Part shown: one piece after another, positions 8,924-22,799 of the stretch
Position numbering within the stretch: the stretch's first letter is position 1
Layout: every line of letters starts with the position of its first letter
NCBI RefSeq assembly: GCF_963576545.1
Contig: NW_026870578.1
Span: forward strand, 292,426 to 356,425
Direction: 5' to 3'
Source of the DNA: Limanda limanda
Taxonomy: Eukaryota > Chordata > Actinopteri > Pleuronectiformes > Pleuronectidae
Length of the DNA: 64,000 nt
Position numbers and translations under genes: made by a program
The notes under the pieces: generated by a model
What the model was told of the DNA's origin: nothing
Database searches by the model: none
The model's input: only the letters and a program-made list of their open reading frames with translations

Positions 8924-11749
8924 GGAAGCATTGATTAAGATTTCTGACTTTTTCATCACATGTCAGCCCAAGTGTCAGAAAAGCGCTGGAAACAGGGAGA
9001 TAAGCCTTTTTTGGAAGAAATGGTCAAATTCTTGAATTTTTCATCACACATCATCCCAAATGTCACTAAACAGCTGGAAACGGGGAGATAAGCCGTTTTT
9101 GGAAGCAATGGTTAAGATTTCTGACTTTTTCATCACATGTCAGCCCAAGTGTCAGAAAAGCGCTGGAAACAGGGAGATAAGCCTTTTTTGGAAGAAATGG
9201 TTAAATTCTTGAATTTTTCATCACACATCATCCCAAATGTCACTAAACAGCTGGAAACGGGGAGATGAGCCTTTTTTGGAAGCATTGATTAAGATTTCTG
9301 ACTTTTCATCACATGTCAGCCCAAGTGTCAGAAAAGCGCTGGAAACAGGGAGATAAGCCTTTTTTGGAAGAAATGGTCAAATTCTTGAATTTTTCATCAC
9401 ACATCATCCCAAATGTCACTACACAGCTGGAAACGGGGAGATAAGCCGTTTTTGGAAGCAATGGTTAAGATTTCTGACTTTTTCATCACATGTCAGCCCA
9501 AGTGTCAGAAAAGCGCTGGAAACAGGGAGATAAGCCTATTTTGGAAGAAATGGTCAAATTCTTGAATTTTTCATCACACATCATCCCAAATGTCACTAAA
9601 CAGCTGGAAACGGGGAGATAAGTTTTTTTTGGAAGCAATGGTTAACATTTTGACTTTTTCATCACATATCAGCTCCAGTGTCAGAAAAGCGCTGGAAACA
9701 GGGAGATATGCCTTTTTTTGGAAGAAATGGTTAAATTCTTGAATTTTTCATCACACATCATCCCAAATGTCACTAAACAGCTGGAAACGGGGAGATAAGC
9801 CTTTTTTGGAAGCATTGATTAAGATTTCTGACTTTTTCATCACATGTCAGCCCAAGTGTCAGAAAAGCGCTGGAAACAGGGAGATAAGCCTTTTTTGGAA
9901 GAAATGGTCAAATTCTTGAATTTTTCATCACACATCATCCCAAATGTCACTAAACAGCTGGAAACGGGGAGATAAGCCGTTTTTGGAAGCAATGGTTAAC
10001 ATTTTGACTTTTTCATCACATGTCAGCCCAAGTGTCAGAAAAGCGCTGGAAACAGGGAGATAAGCCTTTTTTGGAAGAAATGGTTAAATTCTTGAATTTT
10101 TCATCACACATCATCCCAAATGTCACTAAACAGCTGGAAACGGGGAGATAAGCCGTTTTTGGAAGCAATGGTTAACATTTTGACTTTTTCATCACATATC
10201 AGCTCCAGTGTCAGAAAAGCGCTGGAAACAGGGAGATATGCCTTTTTTTGGAAGAAATGGTTAAATTCTTGAATTTTTCATCACACATCATCCCAAATGT
10301 CACTAAACAGCTGGAAACGGGGAGATAAGCCTTTTTGGAAGCATTGATTAAGATTTCTGACTTTTTCATCACATGTCAGCCCAAGTGTCAGAAAAGCGCT
10401 GGAAACAGGGAGATAAGCCTTTTTTGGAAGAAATGGTCAAATTCTTGAATTTTTCATCACACATCATCCCAAATGTCACTAAACAGCTGGAAACGGGGAG
10501 ATAAGCCGTTTTTGGAAGCAATGGTTAAGATTTCTGACTTTTTCATCACATGTCAGCCCAAGTGTCAGAAAAGCGCTGGAAACAGGGAGATAAGCCTTTT
10601 TTGGAAGAAATGGTTAAATTCTTGAATTTTTCATCACACATCATCCCAAATGTCACTAAACAGCTGGAAACGGGGAGATGAGCCTTTTTTGGAAGCATAG
10701 ATTAAGATTTCTGACTTTTCATCACATGTCAGCCCAAGTGTCAGAAAAGCGCTGGAAACAGGGAGATAAGCCTTTTTTGGAAGAAATGGTCAAATTCTTG
10801 AATTTTTCATCACACATCATCCCAAATGTCACTACACAGCTGGAAACGGGGAGATAAGCCGTTTTTGGAAGCAATGGTTAAGATTTCTGACTTTTTCATC
10901 ACATGTCAGCCCAAGTGTCAGAAAAGCGCTGGAAACAGGGAGATAAGCCTATTTTGGAAGAAATGGTCAAATTCTTGAATTTTTCATCACACATCATCCC
11001 AAATGTCACTAAACAGCTGGAAACGGGGAGATAAGTTTTTTTTGGAAGCAATGGTTAACATTTTGACTTTTTCATCACATATCAGCTCCAGTGTCAGAAA
11101 AGCGCTGGAAACAGGGAGATATGCCTTTTTTTTGAAGAAATGGTTAAATTCTTGAATTTTTCATCACACATCATCCCAAATGTCACTAAACAGCTGGAAA
11201 CGGGGAGATAAGCGTTTTTTGGAAGCATTGATTAAGATTTCTGACTTTTCATCACATGTCAGCCCAAGTGTCAGAAAAGCGCTGGAAACAGGGAGATAAG
11301 CCTTTTTTGGAAGAAATGGTCAAATTCTTGAATTTTTCATCACACATCATCCCAAATGTCACTAAACAGCTGGAAACGGGGAGATAAGCCGTTTTTGGAA
11401 GCAATGGTTAAGATTTCTGACTTTTTCATCACATGTCAGCCCAAGTGTCAGAAAAGCGCTGGAAACAGGGAGATAAGCCTATTTTGGAAGAAATGGTCAA
11501 ATTCTTGAATTGTTCATCACACATCATCCCAAATGTCACTAAACAGCTGGAAACGGGGAGATAAGCCGTTTTTGGAAGCAATGGTTAACATTTTGACTTT
11601 TTCATCACATATCAGCTCCAGTGTCAGAAAAGCGCTGGAAACAGGGAGATATGCCTTTTTTTGGAAGAAATGGTTAAATTCTTGAATTTTTCATCACACA
11701 TCATCCCAAATGTCACTAAACAGCTGGAAACGGGGAGATAAGCCTTTTT
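8924..11749 (+). repeat. Two 8-dimer (1413-bp) higher-order repeats
   Basis: An a3 dimer with a short T5 run (AAGCCTTTTTGGAAGCATTG) starts at 8924, 10337 and 11750, with both spacings exactly 1413 bp. In both full copies the first five dimers are in the same order: T5-a3, a1-b2, a3 with GATGAGCC and short GACTTTTCATC followed by b with CACTACACAG, a1 with CCTATTTTGG, and T8-a2. Dimers six and seven differ between copies (a3 and an a2/a1 hybrid in one; AGCG-type a3 and a1 in the other). The copy from 11750 departs from the pattern after its second dimer. Confidence 0.82.
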
Positions 11750-14700
11750 GGAAGCATTGATTAAGATTTCTGACTTTTTCATCACATGTCAGCCCAAGTG
11801 TCAGAAAAGCGCTGGAAACAGGGAGATAAGCCTTTTTTGGAAGAAATGGTCAAATTCTTGAATTTTTCATCACACATCATCCCAAATGTCACTAAACAGC
11901 TGGAAACGGGGAGATAAGCCGTTTTTGGAAGCAATGGTTAAGATTTCTGACTTTTTCATCACATGTCAGCCCAAGTGTCAGAAAAGCGCTGGAAACAGGG
12001 AGATAAGCCTATTTTGGAAGAAATGGTCAAATTCTTGAATTTTTCATCACACATCATCCCAAATGTCACTAAACAGCTGGAAACGGGGAGATAAGTTTTT
12101 TTTGGAAGCAATGGTTAACATTTTGACTTTTTCATCACATATCAGCTCCAGTGTCAGAAAAGCGCTGGAAACAGGGAGATATGCCTTTTTTTGGAAGAAA
12201 TGGTTAAATTCTTGAATTTTTCATCACACATCATCCCAAATGTCACTAAACAGCTGGAAACGGGGAGATAAGCCTTTTTTGGAAGCATTGATTAAGATTT
12301 CTGACTTTTTCATCACATGTCAGCCCAAGTGTCAGAAAAGCGCTGGAAACAGGGAGATAAGCCTTTTTTGGAAGAAATGGTCAAATTCTTGAATTTTTCA
12401 TCACACATCATCCCAAATGTCACTAAACAGCTGGAAACGGGGAGATAAGCCGTTTTTGGAAGCAATGGTTAACATTTTGACTTTTTCATCACATGTCAGC
12501 CCAAGTGTCAGAAAAGCGCTGGAAACAGGGAGATAAGCCTTTTTTGGAAGAAATGGTTAAATTCTTGAATTTTTCATCACACATCATCCCAAATGTCACT
12601 AAACAGCTGGAAACGGGGAGATAAGCCGTTTTTGGAAGCAATGGTTAACATTTTGACTTTTTCATCACATATCAGCTCCAGTGTCAGAAAAGCGCTGGAA
12701 ACAGGGAGATATGCCTTTTTTTGGAAGAAATGGTTAAATTCTTGAATTTTTCATCACACATCATCCCAAATGTCACTAAACAGCTGGAAACGGGGAGATA
12801 AGCCTTTTTTGGAAGCATTGATTAAGATTTCTGACTTTTTCATCACATGTCAGCCCAAGTGTCAGAAAAGCGCTGGAAACAGGGAGATAAGCCTTTTTTG
12901 GAAGAAATGGTTAAATTCTTGAATTTTTCATCACACATCATCCCAAATGTCACTTAACAGCTGGAAACGGGGAGATAAGCCGTTTTTGGAAGCAATGGTT
13001 AAGATTTCTGTCTTTTTCATCACATGTCAGCCCAAGTGTCAGAAAAGCGCTGGAAACAGGGAGATAAGCCTTTTTTGGAAGAAATGGTCAAATTCTTGAA
13101 TTTTTCATCACACATCATCCCAAATGTCACTAAACAGCTGGAAACGGGGAGATAAGTTTTTTTTGGAAGCAATGGTTAACATTTTGACTTTTTCATCACA
13201 TATCAGCTCCAGTGTCAGAAAAGCGCTGGAAACAGGGAGATATGCCTTTTTTTGGAAGAAATGGTTAAATTCTTGAATTTTTCATCACACATCATCCCAA
13301 ATGTCACTAAACAGCTGGAAACGGGGAGATAAGCGTTTTTTGGAAGCATTGATTAAGATTTCTGACTTTTTCATCACATGTCAGCCCAAGTGTCAGAAAA
13401 GCGCTGGAAACAGGGAGATAAGCCTTTTTTGGAAGAAATGGTTAAATTCTTGAATTTTTCATCACACATCATCCCAAATGTCACTTAACAGCTGGAAACG
13501 GGGAGATAAGCCGTTTTTGGAAGCAATGGTTAAGATTTCTGTCTTTTTCATCACATGTCAGCCCAAGTGTCAGAAAAGCGCTGGAAACAGGGAGATAAGC
13601 CTTTTTTGGAAGAAATGGTCAAATTCTTGAATTTTTCATCACACATCATCCCAAATGTCACTAAACAGCTGGAAACGGGGAGATAAGTTTTTTTTGGAAG
13701 CAATGGTTAACATTTTGACTTTTTCATCACATATCAGCTCCAGTGTCAGAAAAGCGCTGGAAACAGGGAGATATGCCTTTTTTTGGAAGAAATGGTTAAA
13801 TTCTTGAATTTTTCATCACACATCATCCCAAATGTCACTAAACAGCTGGAAACGGGGAGATGAGCCTTTTTTGGAAGCATTGATTAAGATTTCTGACTTT
13901 TCATCACATGTCAGCCCAAGTGTCAGAAAAGCGCTGGAAACAGGGAGATAAGCCTTTTTTGGAAGAAATGGTCAAATTCTTGAATTTTTCATCACACATC
14001 ATCCCAAATGTCACTACACAGCTGGAAACGGGGAGATAAGCCGTTTTTGGAAGCAATGGTTAAGATTTCTGACTTTTTCATCACATGTCAGCCCAAGTGT
14101 CAGAAAAGCGCTGTAAACAGGGAGATAAGCCTATTTTGGAAGAAATGGTCAAATTCTTGAATTTTTCATCACACATCATCCCAAATGTCACTAAACAGCT
14201 GGAAACGGGGAGATAAGTTTTTTTTGGAAGCAATGGTTAACATTTTGACTTTTTCATCACATATCAGCTCCAGTGTCAGAAAAGCGCTGGAAACAGGGAG
14301 ATATGCCTTTTTTTGGAAGAAATGGTTAAATTCTTGAATTTTTCATCACACATCATCCCAAATGTCACTAAACAGCTGGTAACGGGGAGATAAGCCGTTT
14401 TTGGAAGCAATGGTTAACATTTTGACTTTTTCATCACATATCAGCTCCAGTGTCAGAAAAGCGCTGGAAACAGGGAGATATGCCTTTTTTTGGAAGAAAT
14501 GGTTAAATTCTTGAATTTTTCATCACACATCATCCCAAATGTCACTAAACAGCTGGAAACGGGGAGATAAGCCTTTTTTGGAAGCATTGATTAAGATTTC
14601 TGATTTTTTCATCACATGTCAGCCCAAGTGTCAGAAAAGCGCTGGAAACAGGGAGATAAGCCTTTTTTGGAAGAAATGGTCAAATTCTTGAATTTTTCAT

Positions 14701-17582
14701 CACACATCATCCCAAATGTCACTAAACAGCTGGAAACGGGGAGATAAGCCTTTTTTGGAAGCATTGATTAAGATTTCTGACTTTTTCATCACATGTCAGC
14801 CCAAGTGTCAGAAAAGCGCTGGAAACAGGGAGATAAGCCTTTTTTGGAAGAAATGGTTAAATTCTTGAATTTTTCATCACACATCATCCCAAATGTCACT
14901 AAACAGCTGGAAACGGGGAGATAAGCCGTTTTTGGAAGCAATGGTTAACATTTTGACTTTTTCATCACATATCAGCTCCAGTGTCAGAAAAGCGCTGGAA
15001 ACAGGGAGATATGCCTTTTTTTGGAAGAAATGGTTAAATTCTTGAATTTTTCATCACACATCATCCCAAATGTCACTAAACAGCTGGAAACGGGGAGATA
15101 AGCCTTTTTTGGAAGCATTGATTAAGATTTCTGACTTTTTCATCACATGTCAGCCCAAGTGTCAGAAAAGCGCTGGAAACAGGGAGATAAGCCTTTTTTG
15201 GAAGAAATGGTTAAATTCTTGAATTTTTCATCACACATCATCCCAAATGTCACTTAACAGCTGGAAACGGGGAGATAAGCCGTTTTTGGAAGCAATGGTT
15301 AAGATTTCTGTCTTTTTCATCACATGTCAGCCCAAGTGTCAGAAAAGCGCTGGAAACAGGGAGATAAGCCTTTTTTGGAAGAAATGGTCAAATTCTTGAA
15401 TTTTTCATCACACATCATCCCAAATGTCACTAAACAGCTGGAAACGGGGAGATAAGTTTTTTTTGGAAGCAATGGTTAACATTTTGACTTTTTCATCACA
15501 TATCAGCTCCAGTGTCAGAAAAGCGCTGGAAACAGGGAGATATGCCTTTTTTTGGAAGAAATGGTTAAATTCTTGAATTTTTCATCACACATCATCCCAA
15601 ATGTCACTAAACAGCTGGAAACGGGGAGATGAGCCTTTTTTGGAAGCATTGATTAAGATTTCTGACTTTTCATCACATGTCAGCCCAAGTGTCAGAAAAG
15701 CGCTGGAAACAGGGAGATAAGCCTTTTTTGGAAGAAATGGTCAAATTCTTGAATTTTTCATCACACATCATCCCAAATGTCACTACACAGCTGGAAACGG
15801 GGAGATAAGCCGTTTTTGGAAGCAATGGTTAAGATTTCTGACTTTTTCATCACATGTCAGCCCAAGTGTCAGAAAAGCGCTGGAAACAGGGAGATAAGCC
15901 TATTTTGGAAGAAATGGTCAAATTCTTGAATTTTTCATCACACATCATCCCAAATGTCACTAAACAGCTGGAAACGGGGAGATAAGTTTTTTTTGGAAGC
16001 AATGGTTAACATTTTGACTTTTTCATCACATATCAGCTCCAGTGTCAGAAAAGCGCTGGAAACAGGGAGATATGCCTTTTTTTGGAAGAAATGGTTAAAT
16101 TCTTGAATTTTTCATCACACATCATCCCAAATGTCACTAAACAGCTGGAAAAGGGGAGATAAGCCTTTTTTGGAAGCATTGATTAAGATTTCTGACTTTT
16201 TCATCACATGTCAGCCCAAGTGTCAGAAAAGCGCTGGAAACAGGGAGATAAGCCTTTTTTGGAAGAAATGGTCAAATTCTTGATTTTTCATCACACATCA
16301 TCCCAAATGTCACTAAACAGCTGGTAACGGGGAGATAAGCCGTTTTTGGAAGCAATGGTTAACATTTTGACTTTTTCATCACATATCAGCTCCAGTGTCA
16401 GAAAAGCGCTGGAAACAGGGAGATAAGCCTTTTTTGGAAGAAATGGTCAAATTCTTGAATTTTTCATCACACATCATCCCAAATGTCACTAAACAGCTGG
16501 AAACGGGGAGATAAGCCTTTTTTGGAAGCATTGATTAAGATTTCTGACTTTTTCATCACATGTCAGCCCAAGTGTCAGAAAAGCGCTGGAAACAGGGAGA
16601 TAAGCCTTTTTTGGAAGAAATGGTTAAATTCTTGAATTTTTCATCACACATCATCCCAAATGTCACTAAACAGCTGGAAACGGGGAGATAAGCCGTTTTT
16701 GGAAGCAATGGTTAACATTTTGACTTTTTCATCACATATCAGCTCCAGTGTCAGAAAAGCGCTGGAAACAGGGAGATATGCCTTTTTTTGGAAGAAATGG
16801 TTAAATTCTTGAATTTTTCATCACACATCATCCCAAATGTCACTAAACAGCTGGAAACGGGGAGATAAGCGTTTTTTGGAAGCATTGATTAAGATTTCTG
16901 ACTTTTCATCACATGTCAGCCCAAGTGTCAGAAAAGCGCTGGAAACAGGGAGATAAGCCTTTTTTGGAAGAAATGGTCAAATTCTTGAATTTTTCATCAC
17001 ACATCATCCCAAATGTCACTAAACAGCTGGAAACGGGGAGATAAGCGTTTTTTGGAAGCATTGATTAAGATTTCTGACTTTTCATCACATGTCAGCCCAA
17101 GTGTCAGAAAAGCGCTGGAAACAGGGAGATAAGCCTTTTTTGGAAGAAATGGTCAAATTCTTGAATTTTTCATCACACATCATCCCAAATGTCACTAAAC
17201 AGCTGGAAACGGGGAGATAAGCCGTTTTTGGAAGCAATGGTTAACATTTTGACTTTTTCATCACATATCAGCTCCAGTGTCAGAAAAGCGCTGGAAACAG
17301 GGAGATATGCCTTTTTTTGGAAGAAATGGTTAAATTCTTGAATTTTTCATCACACATCATCCCAAATGTCACTAAACAGCTGGAAACGGGGAGATAAGCC
17401 TTTTTGGAAGCATTGATTAAGATTTCTGACTTTTTCATCACATGTCAGCCCAAGTGTCAGAAAAGCGCTGGAAACAGGGAGATAAGCCTTTTTTGGAAGA
17501 AATGGTCAAATTCTTGAATTGTTCATCACACATCATCCCAAATGTCACTAAACAGCTGGAAACGGGGAGATAAGCCGTTTTT
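11750..17582 (+). repeat. Satellite 2 segment with 531-bp (3-dimer) duplication
   Basis: Ordinary a/b dimers in phase. The variant CACTTAACAG (normally CACTAAACAG), followed by an a1 with CTGTCTTTTTC, occurs at 12951 and 13482, a spacing of exactly 531 bp or three dimers, and again at 15251. Another marker set occurs at 16145-16325: GCTGGAAAAGGGG, then TTCTTGATTTTTC, then CTGGTAACGG. That set recurs from 21176, 23660 and 26306. No non-satellite sequence is present. Confidence 0.82.
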
Positions 17583-17670
17583 GGAAGCAATGGTTAAATT
17601 CTTGAATTTTTCATCACACATCATCCCAAATGTCACTAAACAGCTGGAAACGGGGAGATGAGCCTTTTTT
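17583..17670 (+). repeat. a/b hybrid monomer causing a half-dimer phase slip
   Basis: This 88-bp monomer begins as an a monomer (CCGTTTTTGGAAGCAATGG) but continues as b2 (GGTTAAATTCTTGAATTTTTC, CATCACACATCATCCC, CAGCTGGAAACGGGGAGAT). It lies between a b monomer starting at 17495 and an a3 starting at 17671, so two b-type monomers are adjacent and an a tail plus b head are missing. It is the only half-unit register change I found in about 57.5 kb; all other rearrangements checked preserve dimer phase. Confidence 0.88.
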
Positions 17671-20600
17671 GGAAGCATTGATTAAGATTTCTGACTTTTC
17701 ATCACATGTCAGCCCAAGTGTCAGAAAAGCGCTGGAAACAGGGAGATAAGCCTTTTTTGGAAGAAATGGTCAAATTCTTGAATTTTTCATCACACATCAT
17801 CCCAAATGTCACTACACAGCTGGAAACGGGGAGATAAGCCGTTTTTGGAAGCAATGGTTAAGATTTCTGACTTTTTCATCACATGTCAGCCCAAGTGTCA
17901 GAAAAGCGCTGGAAACAGGGAGATAAGCCTATTTTGGAAGAAATGGTCAAATTCTTGAATTTTTCATCACACATCATCCCAAATGTCACTAAACAGCTGG
18001 AAACGGGGAGATAAGCGTTTTTTGGAAGCATTGATTAAGATTTCTGACTTTTCATCACATGTCAGCCCAAGTGTCAGAAAAGCGCTGGAAACAGGGAGAT
18101 AAGCCTTTTTTGGAAGAAATGGTCAAATTCTTGAATTTTTCATCACACATCATCCCAAATGTCACTAAACAGCTGGAAACGGGGAGATAAGCCGTTTTTG
18201 GAAGCAATGGTTAAGATTTCTGACTTTTTCATCACATGTCAGCCCAAGTGTCAGAAAAGCGCTGGAAACAGGGAGATAAGCCTATTTTGGAAGAAATGGT
18301 CAAATTCTTGAATTGTTCATCACACATCATCCCAAATGTCACTAAACAGCTGGAAACGGGGAGATAAGCCGTTTTTGGAAGCAATGGTTAACATTTTGAC
18401 TTTTTCATCACATATCAGCTCCAGTGTCAGAAAAGCGCTGGAAACAGGGAGATATGCCTTTTTTGGAAGAAATGGTTAAATTCTTGAATTTTTCATCACA
18501 CATCATCCCAAATGTCACTAAACAGCTGGAAACGGGGAGATAAGCCTTTTTGGAAGCATTGATTAAGATTTCTGACTCTTTTTCATCACATGTCAGCCCA
18601 AGTGTCAGAAAAGCGCTGGAAACAGGGAGAATAGCCTTTTTTGGAAGAAATGGTCAAATTCTTGAATTTTTCATCACACATCATCCCAAATGTCACTAAA
18701 CAGCTGGAAACGGGGAGATAAGCCGTTTTTGGAAGCAATGGTTAAGATTTCTGACTTTTTCATCACATGTCAGCCCAAGTGTCAGAAAAGCGCTGGAAAC
18801 AGGGAGATAAGCCTATTTGGAAGAAATGGTCAAATTCTTGAATTTTTCATCACACATCATCCCAAATGTCACTAAACAGCTGGAAACGGGGAGATAAGTT
18901 TTTTTGGAAGCAATGGTTAACATTTTGACTTTTTCATCACATATCAGCTCCAGTGTCAGAAAAGCGCTGGAAACAGGGAGATATGCCTTTTTTTGGAAGA
19001 AATGGTTAAATTCTTGAATTTTTCATCACACATCATCCCAAATGTCACTAAACAGCTGGAAACGGGGAGATAAGCCTTTTTTGGAAGCATTGATTAAGAT
19101 TTCTGACTTTTTCATCACATGTCAGCCCAAGTGTCAGAAAAGCGCTGGAAACAGGGAGATAAGCCTTTTTTGGAAGAAATGGTCAAATTCTTGAATTTTT
19201 CATCACACATCATCCCAAATGTCACTAAACAGCTGGAAACGGGGAGATAAGCCGTTTTTGGAAGCAATGGTTAACATTTTGACTTTTTCATCACATGTCA
19301 GCCCAAGTGTCAGAAAAGCGCTGGAAACAGGGAGATAAGCCTTTTTTGGAAGAAATGGTTAAATTCTTGTATTTTTCATCACACATCATCCCAAATGTCA
19401 CTAAACAGCTGGAAACGGGGAGATAAGCCGTTTTTGGAAGCAATGGTTAACATTTTGACTTTTTCATCACATATCAGCTCCAGTGTCAGAAAAGCGCTGG
19501 AAACAGGGAGATATGCCTTTTTTTGGAAGAAATGGTTAAATTCTTGAATTTTTCATCACACATCATCCCAAATGTCACTAAACAGCTGGAAACGGGGATA
19601 TAAGCCTTTGTTGGAAGCATTGATTAAGATTTCTGACTTTTTCATCACATGTCAGCCCAAGTGTCAGAAAAGCGCTGGAAACAGGGAGATAAGCCTTTTT
19701 TGGAAGAAATGGTCAAATTCTTGAATTTTTCATCACACATCATCCCAAATGTCACTAAACAGCTGGAAACGGGGAGATAAGCCGTTTTTGGAAGCAATGG
19801 TTAAGATTTCTGACTTTTTCATCACATGTCAGCCCAAGTGTCAGAAAAGCGCTGGAAACAGGGAGATAAGCCTTTTTTGGAAGAAATGGTCAAATTCTTG
19901 AATTTTTCATCACACATCATCCCAAATGTCACTACACAGCTGGAAACGGGGAGATAAGCCGTTTTTGGAAGCAATGGTTAAGATTTCTGACTTTTTCATC
20001 ACATGTCAGCCCAAGTGTCAGAAAAGCGCTGGAAACAGGGAGATAAGCCTATTTTGGAAGAAATGGTCAAATTCTTGAATTGTTCATCACACATCATCCC
20101 AAATGTCACTAAACAGCTGGAAACGGGGAGATAAGCCGTTTTTGGAAGCAATGGTTAACATTTTGACTTTTTCATCACATATCAGCTCCAGTGTCAGAAA
20201 AGCGCTGGAAACAGGGAGATATGCCTTTTTTGGAAGAAATGGTTAAATTCTTGAATTTTTCATCACACATCATCCCAAATGTCACTAAACAGCTGGAAAC
20301 GGGGAGATAAGCCTTTTTGGAAGCATTGATTAAGATTTCTGACTTTTTCATCACATGTCAGCCCAAGTGTCAGAAAAGCGCTGGAAACAGGGAGATAAGC
20401 CTTTTTTGGAAGAAATGGTCAAATTCTTGAATTTTTCATCACACATCATCCCAAATGTCACTAAACAGCTGGAAACGGGGAGATAAGCCGTTTTTGGAAG
20501 CAATGGTTAAGATTTCTGACTTTTTCATCACATGTCAGCCCAAGTGTCAGAAAAGCGCTGGAAACAGGGAGATAAGCCTTTTTTGGAAGAAATGGTTAAA

Positions 20601-21799
20601 TTCTTGAATTTTTCATCACACATCATCCCAAATGTCACTAAACAGCTGGAAACGGGGAGATGAGCCTTTTTTGGAAGCATTGATTAAGATTTCTGACTTT
20701 TCATCACATGTCAGCCCAAGTGTCAGAAAAGCGCTGGAAACAGGGAGATAAGCCTTTTTTGGAAGAAATGGTCAAATTCTTGAATTTTTCATCACACATC
20801 ATCCCAAATGTCACTACACAGCTGGAAACGGGGAGATAAGCCGTTTTTGGAAGCAATGGTTAAGATTTCTGACTTTTTCATCACATGTCAGCCCAAGTGT
20901 CAGAAAAGCGCTGGAAACAGGGAGATAAGCCTATTTTGGAAGAAATGGTCAAATTCTTGAATTTTTCATCACACATCATCCCAAATGTCACTAAACAGCT
21001 GGAAACGGGGAGATAAGTTTTTTTTGGAAGCAATGGTTAACATTTTGACTTTTTCATCACATATCAGCTCCAGTGTCAGAAAAGCGCTGGAAACAGGGAG
21101 ATATGCCTTTTTTTGGAAGAAATGGTTAAATTCTTGAATTTTTCATCACACATCATCCCAAATGTCACTAAACAGCTGGAAAAGGGGAGATAAGCCTTTT
21201 TTGGAAGCATTGATTAAGATTTCTGACTTTTTCATCACATGTCAGCCCAAGTGTCAGAAAAGCGCTGGAAACAGGGAGATAAGCCTTTTTTGGAAGAAAT
21301 GGTCAAATTCTTGATTTTTCATCACACATCATCCCAAATGTCACTAAACAGCTGGTAACGGGGAGATAAGCCGTTTTTGGAAGCAATGGTTAACATTTTG
21401 ACTTTTTCATCACATATCAGCTCCAGTGTCAGAAAAGCGCTGGAAACAGGGAGATATGCCTTTTTTTGGAAGAAATGGTTAAATTCTTGAATTTTTCATC
21501 ACACATCATCCCAAATGTCACTAAACAGCTGGAAACGGGGAGATAAGCCTTTTTTGGAAGCATTGATTAAGATTTCTGACTTTTCATCACATGTCAGCCC
21601 AAGTGTCAGAAAAGCGCTGGAAACAGGGAGATAAGCCTTTTTTGGAAGAAATGGTTAAATTCTTGAATTTTTCATCACACATCATCCCAAATGTCACTTA
21701 ACAGCTGGAAACGGGGAGATAAGCCGTTTTTGGAAGCAATGGTTAAGATTTCTGTCTTTTTCATCACATGTCAGCCCAAGTGTCAGAAAAGCGCTGGAA
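17671..21799 (+). repeat. Satellite 2 segment after the half-dimer slip
   Basis: Regular a/b dimers resume with a3. A few small length changes occur near 18577 (extra CT before TTTTTC), 18630 (GAGAATAGCC) and 18815 (CCTATTTGG), but most copies are intact. The segment ends with another CACTTAACAG / CTGTCTTTTTC cassette from 21695. No unique sequence or gene is seen. Confidence 0.85.
20319..21203 (+). repeat. Five-dimer cassette (T5-a3, a1, GAG-a3, a1, T8-a2), third location
   Basis: The dimer order is the same as at 8924 and 10337: T5-a3, a1-b2, GATGAGCC-a3 with CACTACACAG, a1 with CCTATTTTGG, T8-a2. The cassette is seen again from 22800 and 25459 with more one-base errors. Spacings to those are 2481 and 2659 bp. 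In these three locations it is followed by the GCTGGAAAAGGGG marker, unlike at 8924 and 10337. Confidence 0.82.
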
Positions 21800-22799
21800 A
21801 CAGGGAGATAAGCCTTTTTGGAAGAAATGGTCAAATTCTTCAAATTCTTGAATTTTTCATCACACATCATCCAAATGTCACTAAACAGCTGGAAACGGGG
21901 AGATAAGTTTTTTTTGGACGCAATGGTTAACATTTTGACTTTTTCATCACATATCAGCTCCAGTGTCAGAAAAGCGCTGGAAACAGGGAGATATGCCTTT
22001 TTTTGGAAGAAATGGTTAAATTCTTGAATTTTTCATCACACATCATCCCCAAATGTCACTAAACAGCTGGAAACGGGGGAGATAAGCGTTTTTTGGAAGC
22101 ATTGATTAAGATTTCTGACTTTTCATCACATGTCAGCCCAAGTGTCAGAAAAGCGCTGGAAACAGGGAGATAAGCCTTTTTTGGAAGAAATGGTCAAATT
22201 CTTGAATTTTTCATCACACATCATCCCAAATGTCACTAAACAGCTGGAAACGGGGAGATAAGCGTTTTTTGGAAGCATTGATTAAGATTTCTGACTTTTC
22301 ATCACATGTCAGCCCAAGTGTCAGAAAAGCGCTGGAAACAGGGAGATAAGCCTTTTTTGAAGAAATGGTCAAATTCTTGAATTTTTCATCACACATCATC
22401 CCAAATGTCACTAAACAGCTTGGAAACGGGGAGATAAGCCGTTTTTGGAAGCAATGGTTAAGATTTCTGACTTTTTCATCACATGTCAGCCCAAGTGTCA
22501 GAAAAGCGCTGGAAACAGGGAGATAAGCCTATTTTGGAAGAAATGGTCAAATTCTTGAATTGTTCATCACACATCATCCCAAATGTCACTAAACAGCTGG
22601 AAACGGGGAGATAAGCCGTTTTTGGAAGCAATGGTTAACATTTTGACTTTTTCATCACATATCAGCTCCAGTGTCAGAAAAGCGCTGGAAACAGGGAGAT
22701 ATGCCTTTTTTTGGAAGAAATGGTTAAATTCTTGAATTTTTCATCACACATCATCCCAAATGTCACTAAACAGCTGGAAACGGGGAGATAAGCCTTTTT

